A stretch of 64,000 nucleotides of DNA from Littorina saxatilis (GCF_037325665.1 NC_090250.1:39469346-39533345); one strand, 5' to 3'. Positions 12,720 to 26,125 are shown, counted from the stretch's first letter. Translations and numbers: made by a program. The notes: generated by a model not told the origin, from the sequence alone.

Positions 12720-12920
12720 GCATGCGTGTATCCATTTCCAGTTTCCAAGCCCTGGGACTTTCGCTTTGAACATGCACTCTTTATCGTACGTATGCGTGCA
12801 CACAGGGATGTTCGGACACCAAGGAGAGTCTCCACACTTTTGACTCTGGAACGTGGGGGTCGAACCAACATCTGGTTTTCAAGCCAGCGTCGCTACCGAC
12901 TGAGCTATCTCCCCGCCCAA
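12720..12920 (-). repeat. SINE-P copy with tRNA-Phe-like head
   Basis: On the minus strand it starts at about 12918 with a tRNA-like head: box A gatagctcagtcggtagc, an anticodon-like loop reading GAA in ctggcttgaaaaccag, and box B-like ggttcgaccccc. The SINE-P body follows. It is not a functional tRNA because the 3' half runs into SINE sequence. Confidence 0.7.
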
Positions 12921-13199
12921 ATGTTGTCATCTGGCATAGTTGCAGTTCTGGCAGCTATATGCAACAACAAGGATGACACAGATGATTCTGCCGTGCGTTA
13001 TCATACACATTTGTTGGGTTTGATGTCACACCTTTGATCCTTAAACGTTGGCAAAAGAACTGTGTCATAAGCAGTGTACAGATTTTTGTCTTGGATGGGT
13101 GGGGGAGGAGGGAGGGTTGAGGTAGGTAACATTTTGTCGCATTATTAACGCTCTTCGAAAGGCGCAAAGAACGTTTGGGAAGTAATTTCTTGATCCACC

Positions 13200-14632
13200 A
13201 TGGTACCGGTGTAGCAGCCTATTTTGAAGCAGCCCAGTTTGACCGGGAGGTGGGAGGTCATTCTGGGCTAGTCAGTTTTGACACCCCCCCCCCCCCCTAG
13301 TCAATTTTGCCCCCCCCCTGCAAACTTCAAGAATGAGTACATTAAGACAATTAGAAACAATATTTATACATATAATATGTACATAACTACATATATCTAA
13401 GGTTTGAGGGGGGGGGGTCATTCTGGGCTAGCCCAGAATGACCTCCCGGTCAAAATCAGCTAGCCCAGAATGACCCCCCGGTCAAAACTGACTAGGCCAG
13501 TCAGTGTTGACCCCTCCCCCCCTTCAAACTTCAAGAATAAGTACTTTAAGACTTTTTAAACCGAAAAGAATGTGAATGTGGACAATATTTGTTAGAAAAA
13601 TGATATTACAACAAACTAAACAAAAACCCTTAACTTAAAAAAAAAAAAAAAAGTTTCGACGCTTCCTTTCAAACTTCAAGAATAAGTACACTAGGGCCTT
13701 TTAAAACAAAATGTACACATGTATGTATGCATCTATGCCTCCCCACAAGTTGTCAAAATCAGCTAGCCCAGAATGACCCCCCAGTCAAAACTGACTAGGC
13801 CAGTCAGTTTTGACCTCCCCTTCAAACTTCAAGAATAAGTAGTTTAGGACCTTTTAAAACGAAATATATGTATATGTGCATAGTATTTGTTGGAAAAATG
13901 ATTTTTTTATTAAATCAAAAAAAAACAAAAAAACAAACCAACCTTACTTTAAAAAAAATAACAAAGTTTCGACGCTTCCCTCAAACTTCAAGAATATGTA
14001 CACTAGGACCTTTTAAAACGAAATGTACGCATATGTGTATGTATCTATGCATCCCCACAAGTTTGGGGGTTGGCAGTCATTCTGGGCTAGCCCAAAAAGA
14101 CCTCCCGGTCAAAATCAGCTTGCCCAGAATGACTGCCCCCCCCCCCCCCACAAACTTGTGGGGATGTATAGATGCATACATATATGCGTACATTTCGTTT
14201 TAAAAGGTCCTAGTGTACTTATTCTTAAAGTTTGAAGGGAAGCGTCGAAACTTTTTTTAAATATTTTTTTACAGTAATTTTGTTTTTGATTTTGTTTTTG
14301 ATTTTGTGAAAAATCCTTTTTCCAAAAAATAGTGTGCACATATATATGTTTCGTTTTAAAACGTCCTAAAGTACTTATTCTTGAAGTTTGAAGTGGGGGG
14401 GGGGGGGGGGGGGGCATTCTGGGCTAGCTGATTTTGACCGGCCCCCAAAACTTGTGGGGATGCATAGATGCATACATTATGTTTAGATTTCGTTTTAAAA
14501 GGTCCTAGTGTATTTATTCTTGAAGTTTGAAGGGAAGTGTCAAAACTTTTTATAATTTATTTTTATTTTTTTAAAGTAATTTTTTGGGATTTTTTTTCTC
14601 GATTTTGTTAAAAATCATTTTTCCAACATTTT
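13200..14632. repeat. Large imperfect palindrome of repeat family E
   Basis: Five forward units (near 13320, 13523, 13668, 13822, 13980) carry caaacttcaagaataagtac and ccttttaaaacgaaat. Three inverted units (near 14190, 14350, 14495) carry the reverse complement. The centre is near 14125, with ccccacaagtttggggg on the left and its inverse on the right. Arms of about 450 bp could fold into one long hairpin. Poly-C/poly-G tracts sit at unit borders. No gene. Confidence 0.85.
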
Positions 14633-14933
14633 TTTGTTTGTTTGTTTGCTTAACGCCCAGCCGACCACGAAGGGCCATATCAGGGCGGTATTGCTATGAC
14701 ATATAACGTGCGCCACACACAAGACAGAAGTCGCAGCACAGGCTTCATGTCTCACCCAGTCACATTATTCTGACACCGGACCAACCAGTCCTAGCACTAA
14801 CCCCATAATGCCAGACGCCAGGCGGAGCAGCCACTAGATTGCCAATTTTAAAGTCTTAGGTATGACCCGGCCGGGGTTCGAACCCACGACCTCCCGATCA
14901 CGGGGCGGACGCCTTACCATTAGGGAAGGGGTG
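14633..14933 (-). repeat. SINE-V, tRNA-headed, complete
   Basis: On the minus strand it begins at about 14933 with a tRNA-like head (box A tagtggtaaggcg-like, box B gggttcgaaccccg), then a body containing ctagtggctgctccgcctgg and ctgatatggcccttcgtggt, and a tail of gcaaacaaacaaacaaa. It cuts into a LINE fragment at its head end. It is the intact reference for the split copy at 41932-47250. Confidence 0.85.
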
Positions 14934-16007
<1,074 letters not shown>

Positions 16008-16013
16008 ACTGCA

Positions 16014-17669
16014 ATGAAAGGACTAAAAAGAGCAGTCCCTGAGGACAGCATTCTGACGCAGCCTCAGAAGAAGAATCGGCAGGACCTGATTTATGGTCAC
16101 CATCCTGACCATGAGCTGGGCTTTGACTCCCATTCTCAGGATTCTGACAGCAACAGCGTGGACTCAGATGAAGATTTGTTCAATTCTGTGGATGATCCTC
16201 TCATCAGTTTCAACTCACCCACACCTGGTAAGGAGGAGAACTTTGAAGAATCTTCGCTCAACATCAGCAGTGATTTCGATTTTTACTACATCAGTCTTGA
16301 CAGCCCAGAAAGCTACAGTGACCTCGATGACCCCCCACCAACCCCTGGCAAATCTATCGTGGATGATCCTCTCTACAGTTCCATCCCACCCACACCTTGT
16401 AAGGAGGAGAACTTTGAAGAATTTGATTTTGACAACATCAGTCTTGACAGCCCAAATAGCTACAGTGACCTCGATGACCCCCCACCAACCCCTGGCAAAT
16501 CTATCATGGAGTTGTACGAGTCATCAACTTCTGACTCGGACAGTGATGATAATGAATCTTCATTTACTCCACATGTCTCCAGTACTAGTGACTGTCAAGC
16601 ATCAGTAAATGACTCTGATGCTGTCAGTGATGAGGAAGCTGAAAAAAGCAGCAGTGATGAAGGTTCTGTTGGAGATGAAGAAAAGGATCTTGTTATCAGT
16701 GATGAAACTAATCACAATGATACCTTTATGACTGAGGCCGATGAAAGGGGCAGTGATGGAATATCCAGTGGAAATCTGAGCAATGAAGATGAATGCATGG
16801 GTGTTGCTATAAGCATGAACAGACATTCTGGCGACAGCAGTGATAAAGACGAAGACAGCAGTGGTGAAGACGAAGACAGCAGTGATGAAGACGAAGACAG
16901 CAGTGATGAAGACGAAGACAGCAGTGGTGAAGACGAAGACAGCAGTGATGAAGACGAAGACAGCAGTGGTGAAGACGAAGACAGCAGTGATGAAGACGAA
17001 GACAGTGATGAAGACAACGATGTGTCTGTAGAGGAGTTGTGTATGCACCGTGGCAGGGTTCCTACAAAGAAACTGTGTCAGAAGCGGGGACAGCAACTAC
17101 ACTCTCTCCGCGACTCGCTCACATCACCCAGCTACCTCACACGTCTCCACATGATCCAGGCTCCTCTCTGTTCCTGCTGTGGTTATCCCATGCCAGTCTC
17201 TCCCCTGGCTACCCCTGCTAAACCCTCCTCCCATCCCTGTAACCCCCAGAGAAGGCTGTCGAAAAGGCGTCCTGACATTACGCTATGGCTGGAGCTGATG
17301 ACCACCTCTTATCACCGATGCAAGCAGCAGATGGAGGCAGAGCTGCACATTTCAGAAGAAGAGGAGATGGACATGATAGAATTTTATGCTGGAGAACAAG
17401 CTGACGATGAAGATTCGTCATCGGACGACAATCCCATTGATGAGGATAGCAGTGATGAAGACATGATTCCAGTTCAGCCACAAGAGGATGAGAGGGAGAA
17501 CAGCTTGTCCACTGATAGTGAATCTGACAGAAACCATTCCGATGATGACTCGTCTGATGATGTTGGTATGTCGTCCCAGACCCACAAGACTGATATAACT
17601 GGCCACAGCGACTCCGACCAAGACACTCTCCCGCTTTTAGATCTTGACCTTGACTTTGACCATGGATAG
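16014..17669 (+). CDS. Acidic Ser/Asp/Glu-rich protein, unknown function (long, probably last, exon)
   Basis: I do not recognise the family. From ATG 16014 the frame gives about 551 residues. The ATG sits just after a good 3' splice site ending at 16007, so this is probably a downstream exon; coding exons upstream cannot be excluded. A near-duplicated block (about residues 65-165) repeats KEENFEE, SYSDLDDPPPTPGKSI and ISLDSP. Residues ~274-335 are a minisatellite of SS(D/G)EDED units. A Cys motif CSCCGYP lies at ~386-392, followed by a basic stretch PQRRLSKRRPD that could act as a nuclear signal (inference). The C-terminus returns to acidic SDDD/SDED runs and ends LLDLDLDFDHG. Composition suggests a disordered, CK2-phosphorylatable nuclear protein, but that is inference. 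An LTR element starts 24 bases after the stop. Confidence 0.6.
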   Translation: MKGLKRAVPEDSILTQPQKKNRQDLIYGHHPDHELGFDSHSQDSDSNSVDSDEDLFNSVDDPLISFNSPTPGKEENFEESSLNISSDFDFYYISLDSPESYSDLDDPPPTPGKSIVDDPLYSSIPPTPCKEENFEEFDFDNISLDSPNSYSDLDDPPPTPGKSIMELYESSTSDSDSDDNESSFTPHVSSTSDCQASVNDSDAVSDEEAEKSSSDEGSVGDEEKDLVISDETNHNDTFMTEADERGSDGISSGNLSNEDECMGVAISMNRHSGDSSDKDEDSSGEDEDSSDEDEDSSDEDEDSSGEDEDSSDEDEDSSGEDEDSSDEDEDSDEDNDVSVEELCMHRGRVPTKKLCQKRGQQLHSLRDSLTSPSYLTRLHMIQAPLCSCCGYPMPVSPLATPAKPSSHPCNPQRRLSKRRPDITLWLELMTTSYHRCKQQMEAELHISEEEEMDMIEFYAGEQADDEDSSSDDNPIDEDSSDEDMIPVQPQEDERENSLSTDSESDRNHSDDDSSDDVGMSSQTHKTDITGHSDSDQDTLPLLDLDLDFDHG

Positions 17670-17692
17670 AATCTCTCTTCTGACTCTCGCCC

Positions 17693-17942
17693 TGTGACGG
17701 TATTCGGTACCTCTCGGGTCGTGTCGGTCGAACTCGGTCGGTCATGTGATGGGGCGCGCATGTGCAACGGTGCCTTTCCGCCCACTACTCGCTTCGCTCT
17801 CTGGCATGCACGCGGGACACCTATTAGGCATGGCTTACCGCATCGACCTTGTATTGTTGTCATCTGTAGCAGTTTGCTAGACAAGTAAACTAGATGAACG
17901 TACCTGATGTGAGTGTTGTTTATGTACGCTCGGAACACGACA
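17693..17942 (+). repeat. 5' LTR of the gypsy element
   Basis: Begins TGTGACGG and ends CGACA (TG...CA), 250 bp. The first 160 bp match the 3' LTR. The primer-binding site follows at once. Confidence 0.85.
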
Positions 17943-18019
17943 TGGTGGCAGCGGTGGGATTCTTTACCCAACCGTGAGTTTTGAAATAGTTGAGCATAGT
18001 CGTACGGAAGAAGAAGAGC

Positions 18020-20722
18020 ATGCCATTCAAACCGCCTGAACCACTCGACTTTGGGAGGCCCGACCAGTGGCTCACGTGGCGTAAGCGTTTCGAACGCTAC
18101 AGGGTTGCTTCTAAACTAGACAAAGAACAATTTTCAGTCCAGGTCAGTTCCTTAATCTATGCTATGGGCATACAAGCCGAACAGATCTACGAACAGTTCG
18201 AATATGACGAGGACAATGACGAAGCAAAACTGGAGGACGTACTGAAGTTATTTGACACGCACTTCGTTCCACAAAAGAACGTCAAACACGTTCGAGCTGT
18301 CTTCAACACCAGAAGCCAACACAGCGGCGAGCAAATCGAACCTTACGTCAGAGCCCTGTACGAACTTTCTGAGCACGCAGATTTTCATAACCGCGACGAA
18401 GCCATTCGCGACAGGTTCGTCCTTGGTGTGAACGACCGAGAACTCTCAGAAAAGTTACAAATGCAAGCAGACCTGAATTTGCAAGACGCCATTAAGCAAG
18501 CCAGGCAGTACGAGCAAGTCAAGAGACAGCTGTCTGAGCAACGTTCCAGTGTCGACGCTGTACACACCGGTACGCAGCGATTCAACAGACGCCCTCGCGG
18601 CGGTGCAGGTGCGACAGGTACCAGCTGTGACAGTGGCAGCAGCGGTCCAGCAACCAAGCACGCCGGTTCCAGGGGTGGATTTCGTCATTCGCGTGGTGGT
18701 GGTCGTCGCTTTCCTCAGGAGGGGAGAAGTGATGCATCATGTTCACGCTGCGGACGTGGACAACACAAGAAAGATAGCGACTGTCCAGCAAAAGGGAAGC
18801 AGTGTCACGGCTGTGGCAGGTACGGACATTTCTTTTCTTGTTGCCGTTCCAAGCAAGTCAACGCTGTCGACGCAGAAGAAGTGTACTACATGGGTGTCGT
18901 ACACAAGCAGGGAGCTGAACCAGCATGGTACACTGACCTATCATTTGGACGTCGCAAGATCAAGTTCAAGATCGACACAGGTGCAGATGTGACCATCATT
19001 TCCAAATCCCTCTACCTGACCCTTGTCCCGTGTCCCAAGCTTATCCCCACCTGTGCAGTCATGCACGGCGCAGGCGGACAGATATCCTGCATAGGATTCT
19101 TTAGGGACACTACCAACATCAACGGTCAAGAGTTTCACCTGGATATCTATGTCGTTGTCAGCAAGACAGAGAGCTTATTAAGCAGAGAAGCCTGTAAACG
19201 CATGGGACTTGTCCAACGTCTCGACAGCATACAGCCAGCGTTCGGTGAGTTGGACCAGCAACCAGTCAATTGCCCACCGGCAAAGATCGTCTTGAAAGAG
19301 AACAGCCAGCCCTACAGTCTGCACACAGCTCGGAGAGTACCCATACCTTTGATGAAGAAGGTAGAAGAAGAACTGGAAAGGATGAAGAAGGCCGGAATTA
19401 TTGAGGAAATAACCGAGCCAACAGATTGGTGTTCTCCGATGGTGCCAGTTTTGAAGAAATCTGGAGCGGTCCGGATCTGCACGGACTTGAAAAAACTGAA
19501 CCTGTCAGTCAAGAGGGAGAGATACCCGATTCCGACTCTCGACAACATTTTGCATCGACTCAAAGGAGCGAAGATTTTCAGCAAGCTGGACGCAACGTCG
19601 GGGTTTTATCAAATTCCTCTCGACCCAGAAACTGCCAAGTACACAACCTTCATCACGCCATTCGGAAGATACTACTACAAAAGACTTCCGTTCGGAATAT
19701 CCTCCGCTCCCGAGATTTTCCAACGTACGATGGAGACGATCCTGAAGGGAGAAGAAAACACGATCTGTTTCTTCGACGACGTTCTCATCTACAGCAACTC
19801 AGATGAAGAACACGAGCAGCATCTTGAGAGTTCCATGAAGAAGATTGTCGAGGCCGGGCTCAAGCTCAACAAGGAAAAATGCAGCTTCAAGCAGTCAGAG
19901 ATCGAGTTCCTTGGTCACGTGATCAACGCCGACGGAATCAGACCAGACAAGAAGAAGATTGATGCCATCATCAACATGCCTGACCCGACCAACGTCACAG
20001 AACTGAGAAGAATTCTGGGCATGATGAACTTTCTGGGACGATTTCTGCCAAACTTGTCGTCAGTCTTGAAGCCTGTCACCGAGTTGCTGGAGAAAGACAA
20101 GGCGTGGAACTGGGGACAGCCACAGACACTCGCGTTTTCAAAAGCAAAAGAGCTCCTGACAGCAGCTCCTACTCTCGCTTACTTCGACTTGACTAAGCCG
20201 ACAACGGTCAGTGCCGACGCGAGCAGCTACGGTATTGGCGGCGTACTCCTGCAGCAGCACGGGGAGAAGATGAAGCCAGTCGCTTTCTGCTCAAGAACTC
20301 TGACATCAACGGAACAAGGGTATGCCCAGATTGAGAAGGAATGTCTAGCTGCTGTGTGGGCGTGCGAAAAGTTCGAACGTTATCTGATCGGTCTGGAGAA
20401 ATTTACGCTCGAAACCGACCACAAGCCGCTCATTCCTCTCATCAACACCAAAGATTTGGACGAAACGCCCATCAGATGTCAGCGGATGCTGATGAGACTG
20501 ATGCGATTCAGCTTGACAGCAAGTTATTCACCAGGCAAGACGCTTGTGGTGGCTGACGCCTTGTCAAGCAGTCCTCAGTCGCCTGTCCAAGAGGGGAGAG
20601 AAGAGACATCGGAAGACAGAGCCGATGTTGCCACACTACTGGCGGAAGATGTGGAAGCTCACGTCGACGCTGTCCAATCTTCATGGCCGGTTTCAGACAA
20701 AAGACTAGACGAGATAGCAGCA
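18020..20722 (+). mobile_element. Gag-pol part of the gypsy element (fossil)
   Basis: Gag-like N-terminal region with the KTHFVPQKN-type capsid segment family signature, then two zinc knuckles (CSRCGRGQHKKDSDC and CHGCGRYGHFFSCC), an aspartic protease with DTGADVTII, a reverse transcriptase with the catalytic FFDDVLIY, and RNase H (FSLTASYSPG and ADALSS region). Order protease-RT-RNase H is that of Ty3/gypsy. It ends at the nested TIR element. Confidence 0.85.
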
Positions 20723-21642
20723 GGCAGGTTTCACGGTATTGATTTCAGCCATTTCCCATTTTCTCACACTTCCAGTCAAACATAAAACTGTGAAATACTG
20801 TGAACATGGATGTTATTGTAATTAATTAGGATCAGTACCACACAAAACAAAGAAAAAAATTATACGCAGAGTCTTATTTTCCATAGAAAATCAAGCGAAA
20901 CGAAAGTTGCCCCCAACACGTGAAAATCTATCAAACAAACTTGATGCAAGCCTGACTCCAGAAAGAAGACAGAAAACCACTAATACTAAATGATTTACAT
21001 AAAGTTTAAACATATAACAGATTTTCACAACAAAGTTCCTTGCCTGAGGCTGTCTATATGTTTGCATGATGCTGTCCTTGATCAGAACGCCATTTTCACC
21101 TAAACCGGCCGGCGAAATGTTTTTTTTCACATTTCAAGGTCTCCATACACTAACAAAAGTCACATGTTTTGAAAGTGTATTTATGTGTGTACAAGATAAA
21201 AACAGATAAGTACTTCTTTATCATTTTTTTAATGGCAGAAATAAACTTATACTATCGATACCCCCTAATTTAGAAAACGGCAAGAAGAGCCAAGATACCT
21301 GTTTCATTAACAAGGAACACTTTTTTGTTCATAAAAAGACACTCACTCATTTTGATATAAAATAATAATAATCAATTGCATACATATATGAATACAGAAT
21401 GTTAAACAAATCTACTTTTATTTTAAGTGGAAAAAACACACAACAAAAAACACGCACATAAGTGACGCACACAAACTGAAGGCTTACCACCAAAGACTGT
21501 GGGTACCCTAACTACTCTCCTCACATAGGGAGGGGGGAGATAGAAGGATCCCTAAACAAAGCCTGCCTCAACACGACTTTAGTAGGTAGCCGTGCCTGCT
21601 TGGTCATCCAATTATGCCGTCGAAAAACAGAAACAAAGAAGA

Positions 21643-23490
21643 ACAAGTCGCGTAAGGCGAAAATACAAAATTTAGTCAAGCTGTCGAACTCACAGAATGA
21701 AACTGAACGCAATGCAATTTTTCAGCAAGACCGTATACTCGTGTAGCATCGTCAGTCCACCGCTCGTGGCAAAGGCAGTGGAATTGACAAGAAGAGCGGG
21801 GTAGTAGTTGCGCTGAGAAGGATAGCACGCTTTTCTGTACCTCTCTTCGTTTTAACTTTCTGAGCGTGTTTTTAATCCAAACATATCATATCTATATGTT
21901 TTTGGAATCAGGAACCGACAAGGAATAAGATGAAAGTGTTTTTAGATTGATTTCGAAAATTTAAAGGCACAGTAAGCCTCCCGTAAACCATCACAGAGCT
22001 CCCCGAGCGTCTACATGCAATACAAGCATACTTCCATTTGAACGCTCACCGAACGGGAACATCCTGGCAGCTTTCTGTCGAGCGTGAGAAATTTTCAAAG
22101 AATTTATTTTCGTGGACTTCTTCTAAACAACAATTGCGCCTCGTTTTGGTGCTGGCAACGGCTGTTATGAATATGATACCGGAAATCACGCCCGGACAGT
22201 AAGCCTCCCGTAAACCATCACAGATACTGTCAGGCTTTTACACACAGTACAAACACCCTTCCATTTGAACGCTCACCAAACGGGAACATCTGTGGGTACC
22301 CTAACTACGTAAAGAGCGAGCAATTTTTAAAGAATTAATTTTGCAGATTGTCTCGAACACTTTTTGGACCCATTCTGAACTCAGGTCATAAATGAGTTAC
22401 TTCCCTTCTAACGATGTAAACTGTCGATAGCCGTGGATCGATGATTATCAGAATGTTTTTGGACCGTGGTGCGTTTTTGCGCTAGACCTAACTTTTAAAA
22501 TCTAAATAATAAATTGACAGCTTGTTACAACATTCTTTAATCATAAAAGAATTTGTTTTTCATCAAGACAAGATCAGAAAAGCCCGGAAGCAGGGTCACG
22601 CAAGGGTCGTCGCAGACGACGGTTTACAGTGCATATCGCCGTTCCTCTCAACAGTCAAAAGCCATCGCTAGAGTTCTTGTGAACCACAGCCGTTTGTTTC
22701 GTGCATAAAAACGTGCTATTGTAGATAAGCTCACATCGAGTCACATTCAAATGACTAACTGACGACTACATTGTGAAAAAGGGAAACTGGATGACACGAG
22801 TTCACAATGGCTCAGGGGTAAGATAAACCACGCAAAAATAAATTCTTTGAAAATTGTTCGCTCTTTACGGAGGGCACCTAAGATGTTCTCAATCGGTGAG
22901 TGTTTAAATGAAAGGGTGTTTGTACTGTGTGTAAAAGCCTGACCGTATCTGTGATGGTTTACGGGAGGCTTACTGTGCCTTTAATTTTGATCATAATGTT
23001 TATATTTTTAATTTTTAGAGCTTGTTTTTAATCCAAATACAACATATTTGTATGTTTTTGGAATCAGAAAATGATGAAGAATAAGATGAACGTAAATTTG
23101 GATCGTTTTATAAATTTTTTTTTTTTTTTACAATTTTCAGATTTTTAATGACCAAAATCATTAATTAATTTTTAAGCCACCAAGCTGAAATGCAATACCG
23201 AAGTCCGGCCTTCGTCGATGATTGCTTGGCCAAAATTTCAATCAATTTGATTGAAAAATGAGGGTGTGACAGTGCCGCCTCAACGTTTACAAAAAGCCGG
23301 ATATGACGTCATCAAAGGTATGTCTCAAAAAAAAAGAAAAAAACATCCGGGGATATCATTCCCAGAAACACTCATGTAAAATTTCATAAAGATCGGTCTA
23401 GTAGTTTGGTCTGAATCGCTCTACACACACACGCACACACACACATACACCACACCCTCGTCTCGATTCCCCCTCAACGTTAACACTTTA
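21643..23490 (-). repeat. Repeat family A, copy A4, interrupted
   Basis: Starts acaagtcgcgtaaggcg and is co-linear with copies A1/A2 up to 21964, resumes at 22981 (ttaattttgatcataatgtt) and decays near 23490. The interruption is a TTAA-flanked element. Flanking family A sequence in copy A1 (aatttaattttgataa) shows the empty site. Confidence 0.8.
21965..22980. mobile_element. TTAA-target TIR element (piggyBac/Kolobok-type target) inside A4
   Basis: Flanked by TTAA on both sides (21961-21964 and 22981-22984). Termini AGGCACAGTAAGCCTCCCGT and its complement form an inverted repeat of about 32 bp. TTAA target duplications are known for piggyBac and Kolobok; without a transposase the choice is open. 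A second copy of the left terminus (acagtaagcctcccgtaaac) lies inside at about 22198, so the element may itself be a nested pair. 1016 bp, no coding content. Confidence 0.85.
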
Positions 23491-24614
23491 GAAGACACTT
23501 GCAAGGCAAATTTTCGCGCCGCGGTGCCGATGACGCAAATAACTCTCGCGACAAAACGATTGGTCCGTAAAGTCGCGTCATCAACCGGTTCATGAATGGC
23601 CCGTGTATGAATGGCATTCCTTCTGTTGTGATGACGTGCGCACCTCGTCATTGATGTGACTTGGAAAATCGGTCGGATTTAGGTACCCCCAAGATCTTAT
23701 GTCGAAATTAGATACCTTTACCCTACCGATCCAGAACTGCAAAGGAAATGTTAATCAAACTTCTATAATCATTGAAAAAGATAAAAATCTGATCGAGCAT
23801 GAAGAGGTAGCGATCGTGTGGTAGCGATCGTTGGCTGACAGACGGCATATTACTCGACAAAAAGGCAACAAAAACAATAAAATCTCACCTGAAAAAATAA
23901 TCACAAATCCCGCCTTCGGCCTCAACTGTGAAAAGTGTGTAATATGTCACATACGGCATAGGATTGCCCGGAAATGACAACGAAAGTGAAAGTAGCGATC
24001 GTTGGAAACCCCTGACAGACGACGGTCGGACAATCCAAGAAATGGACACGGCGCGGAATTTCGCGAAATTTCGGTCATTGTAAATGCTTTCCTATGAAGT
24101 ACAGACTATAAAGGTGTGTTTTCAATGTCAAAATAAAATCATGTTATCATTTCTTGTGGTAAAATAAGCTTACTTGGTTTATCTGTGAAGACTTAGTTTT
24201 TCGGACAGACAGCTTCCAGTTCTCGATTCGATTTTTTGTGTGCAAAATATGTAATGCAAAATTCATATTTGTGCTTTTGTTTTTGTTTGTATGGTTAGAT
24301 ATTGCAGCTCTGCTATCAAATATGACCATTCAGTGTGAATTGAGTGCCTTTTCGTTTCAATTTTCACATCAATGGTTGGCTTCTGTCATGCAGAAGGAAA
24401 TGGCGTCTGTCAGGATTCACACGATCGCTACCAAACACATGTGCATAAAATGCCAACAAAACAACTCAAACGATTTTTTTTTTCAGAATTGTATTCAAAA
24501 TGACACATTTGTGCATTGCATATAAAAAAAAACACTGAGAAAATTGGTTCAGCAAGTTAGAAATCAGAGCACATTGTGCAGTCAATAGAATGTCTCAATA
24601 CCGTGAAACCTGCC

Positions 24615-25965
24615 AGCACTGAGTCAGCAAGATCCTGTCATCAAAGCAGCTCTACACTACACGGCCAACGGTTGGCCCAGGTACGTCACTGACGTAGAGC
24701 CAGCTCTGAAAGACTACTACGCATTCAGAGGGGAGTTCAGCATACATCGAGGTCTTCTCGTCAGAGGCGTCCGGATCGTCATTCCGCACGTCTTGAGAGA
24801 AGAAATGCTGAACCGGATTCACGAAGGCCATCTCGGGATAACCAAATGTCGAGAAAGAGCAAAGTCGACAATTTGGTGGCCAGGCATCAATGAAAACATC
24901 AAGCAAAGAGTGTCAGCATGTCAACACTGCGAAGAGAAGCAGCCATCCCAAAGAAGTGAGCCACTTATGACAACAGAACTCCCAGACAGACCATTCCAGA
25001 TGGTTGCTGCAGACTTGTGTGACTTCAAGGGACAGAGTTATCTTGTTCTGATTGACTATTATTCAAGATATCTTGAAATCGCTCATCTTCCGAGAGAGAC
25101 ATCTGAAGTCGTCATTGGACGGATAAAGAACATCTTCGCACACCACGGAATACCAGATGTCATCGTCACGGACAACGGTTCTCAGTTCACGTCAACAGAG
25201 TTCCAGAACTTCGCAGCAACATGGAAGTTTACTCACTCGACTAGCAGTCCATACTTTCCTCAGTCGAATGGAGAAGCCGAGCGAGCAGTACAAGAGGCCA
25301 AGAAGATTCTCGCTCAAGAAGACCCGTTCTTAGCCCTACTCAGTCACCGGGCTACACCTACGACGCCAACAGGAACGAGCCCAGCGGAGCTAGCACTCGG
25401 AAGAAAGATGCGAACGACGCTCCCTACTCTCGCAAGCAATCTCATCCCAAAGACGGTCAGAAGGGATGCGATCAAGGCGCGGGACGAGCAAGCAAAGCTC
25501 AGAAACAAGAGTGACCACGACAGACGTCATGGGACAGAGACCCTGCCGCCACTAATACCAGGTGACACTGTTCTCCAGAAACTAGACCACGAAAAGTCCT
25601 GGGGAAAACCAGCAACAGTCCTGCGTCAATGTGCACCACGGTCCTACGAGATACGGTCAGAAAGGGGACAGTATCGTCGGAACAGACGACACCTCAGATT
25701 GTCTTCCCGACAAGTGTTAGACAGGCCTACCATGACCAACATCCCTGTCCTTTACCCTGTCCCAACCCAACAGAGTCCTGTTCTTGAAACGCCAAGCCAG
25801 CGCAATGCAGACCAGCCAGGTCTTCGTTCTCCGGAACCTCCACCGACGCCTGGGTCCCCGCGACGTCCTCCAGCGGCGCCTAACCCAGGGCAGCAACCGT
25901 CGACTCCGGTCATCAAAACCCGCAGCGGACGAACTGTGAGACCACCGTCCCGCTTCGAAGAGTGA
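24615..25965 (+). mobile_element. Integrase part of the gypsy element (fossil)
   Basis: The frame carries the HHCC-like zinc region (HEGHLGITKCRERAK, then CQHCEEKQPSQRSEP), the DDE core (AADLCDFKG, VTDNGSQF, SPYFPQSNGEAERAVQ), and a C-terminal basic/SH3-like region with GDTVLQKLDHEKSWG. The proline-rich tail PPTPGSPRRPPAAPNPG follows. Confidence 0.85.
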
Positions 25966-26125
25966 ACCATCGACTCCGCAGATCAACAGCAAATAAACAA
26001 TGACTGTTTCGGTTCCGGTCGAAAGATTCGTTACTGAAACCCCTATTGAACTTTAATTTTAAATGATAACGATAACGTTTCGTTTCATCAAGATCATTAA
26101 ATCTTTTTTATTTGAAGGGGGGAGA

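Larger units (their letters stand above)
20723..24614 (+). mobile_element. 3.9-kb TIR element nested in the gypsy element
   Basis: Perfect 20-bp inverted termini: GGCAGGTTTCACGGTATTGA at 20723-20742 and its complement at 24595-24614. The flanks carry AGCA on both sides (20719-20722 and 24615-24618), a likely 4-bp target duplication; a 3-bp CAG reading shifted by one base is also possible. It contains no recognisable transposase. Its interior includes family A copy A4, which in turn holds a TTAA element. The right interior has several copies of tagcgatcgt. Superfamily unknown. Confidence 0.85.

Noticed and set aside
16602-17096. Minus-strand frames over the acidic repeat
   Set aside because: They are shadows of the SSDEDED minisatellite (poly-FITAVFVF, poly-SSSLLSS).
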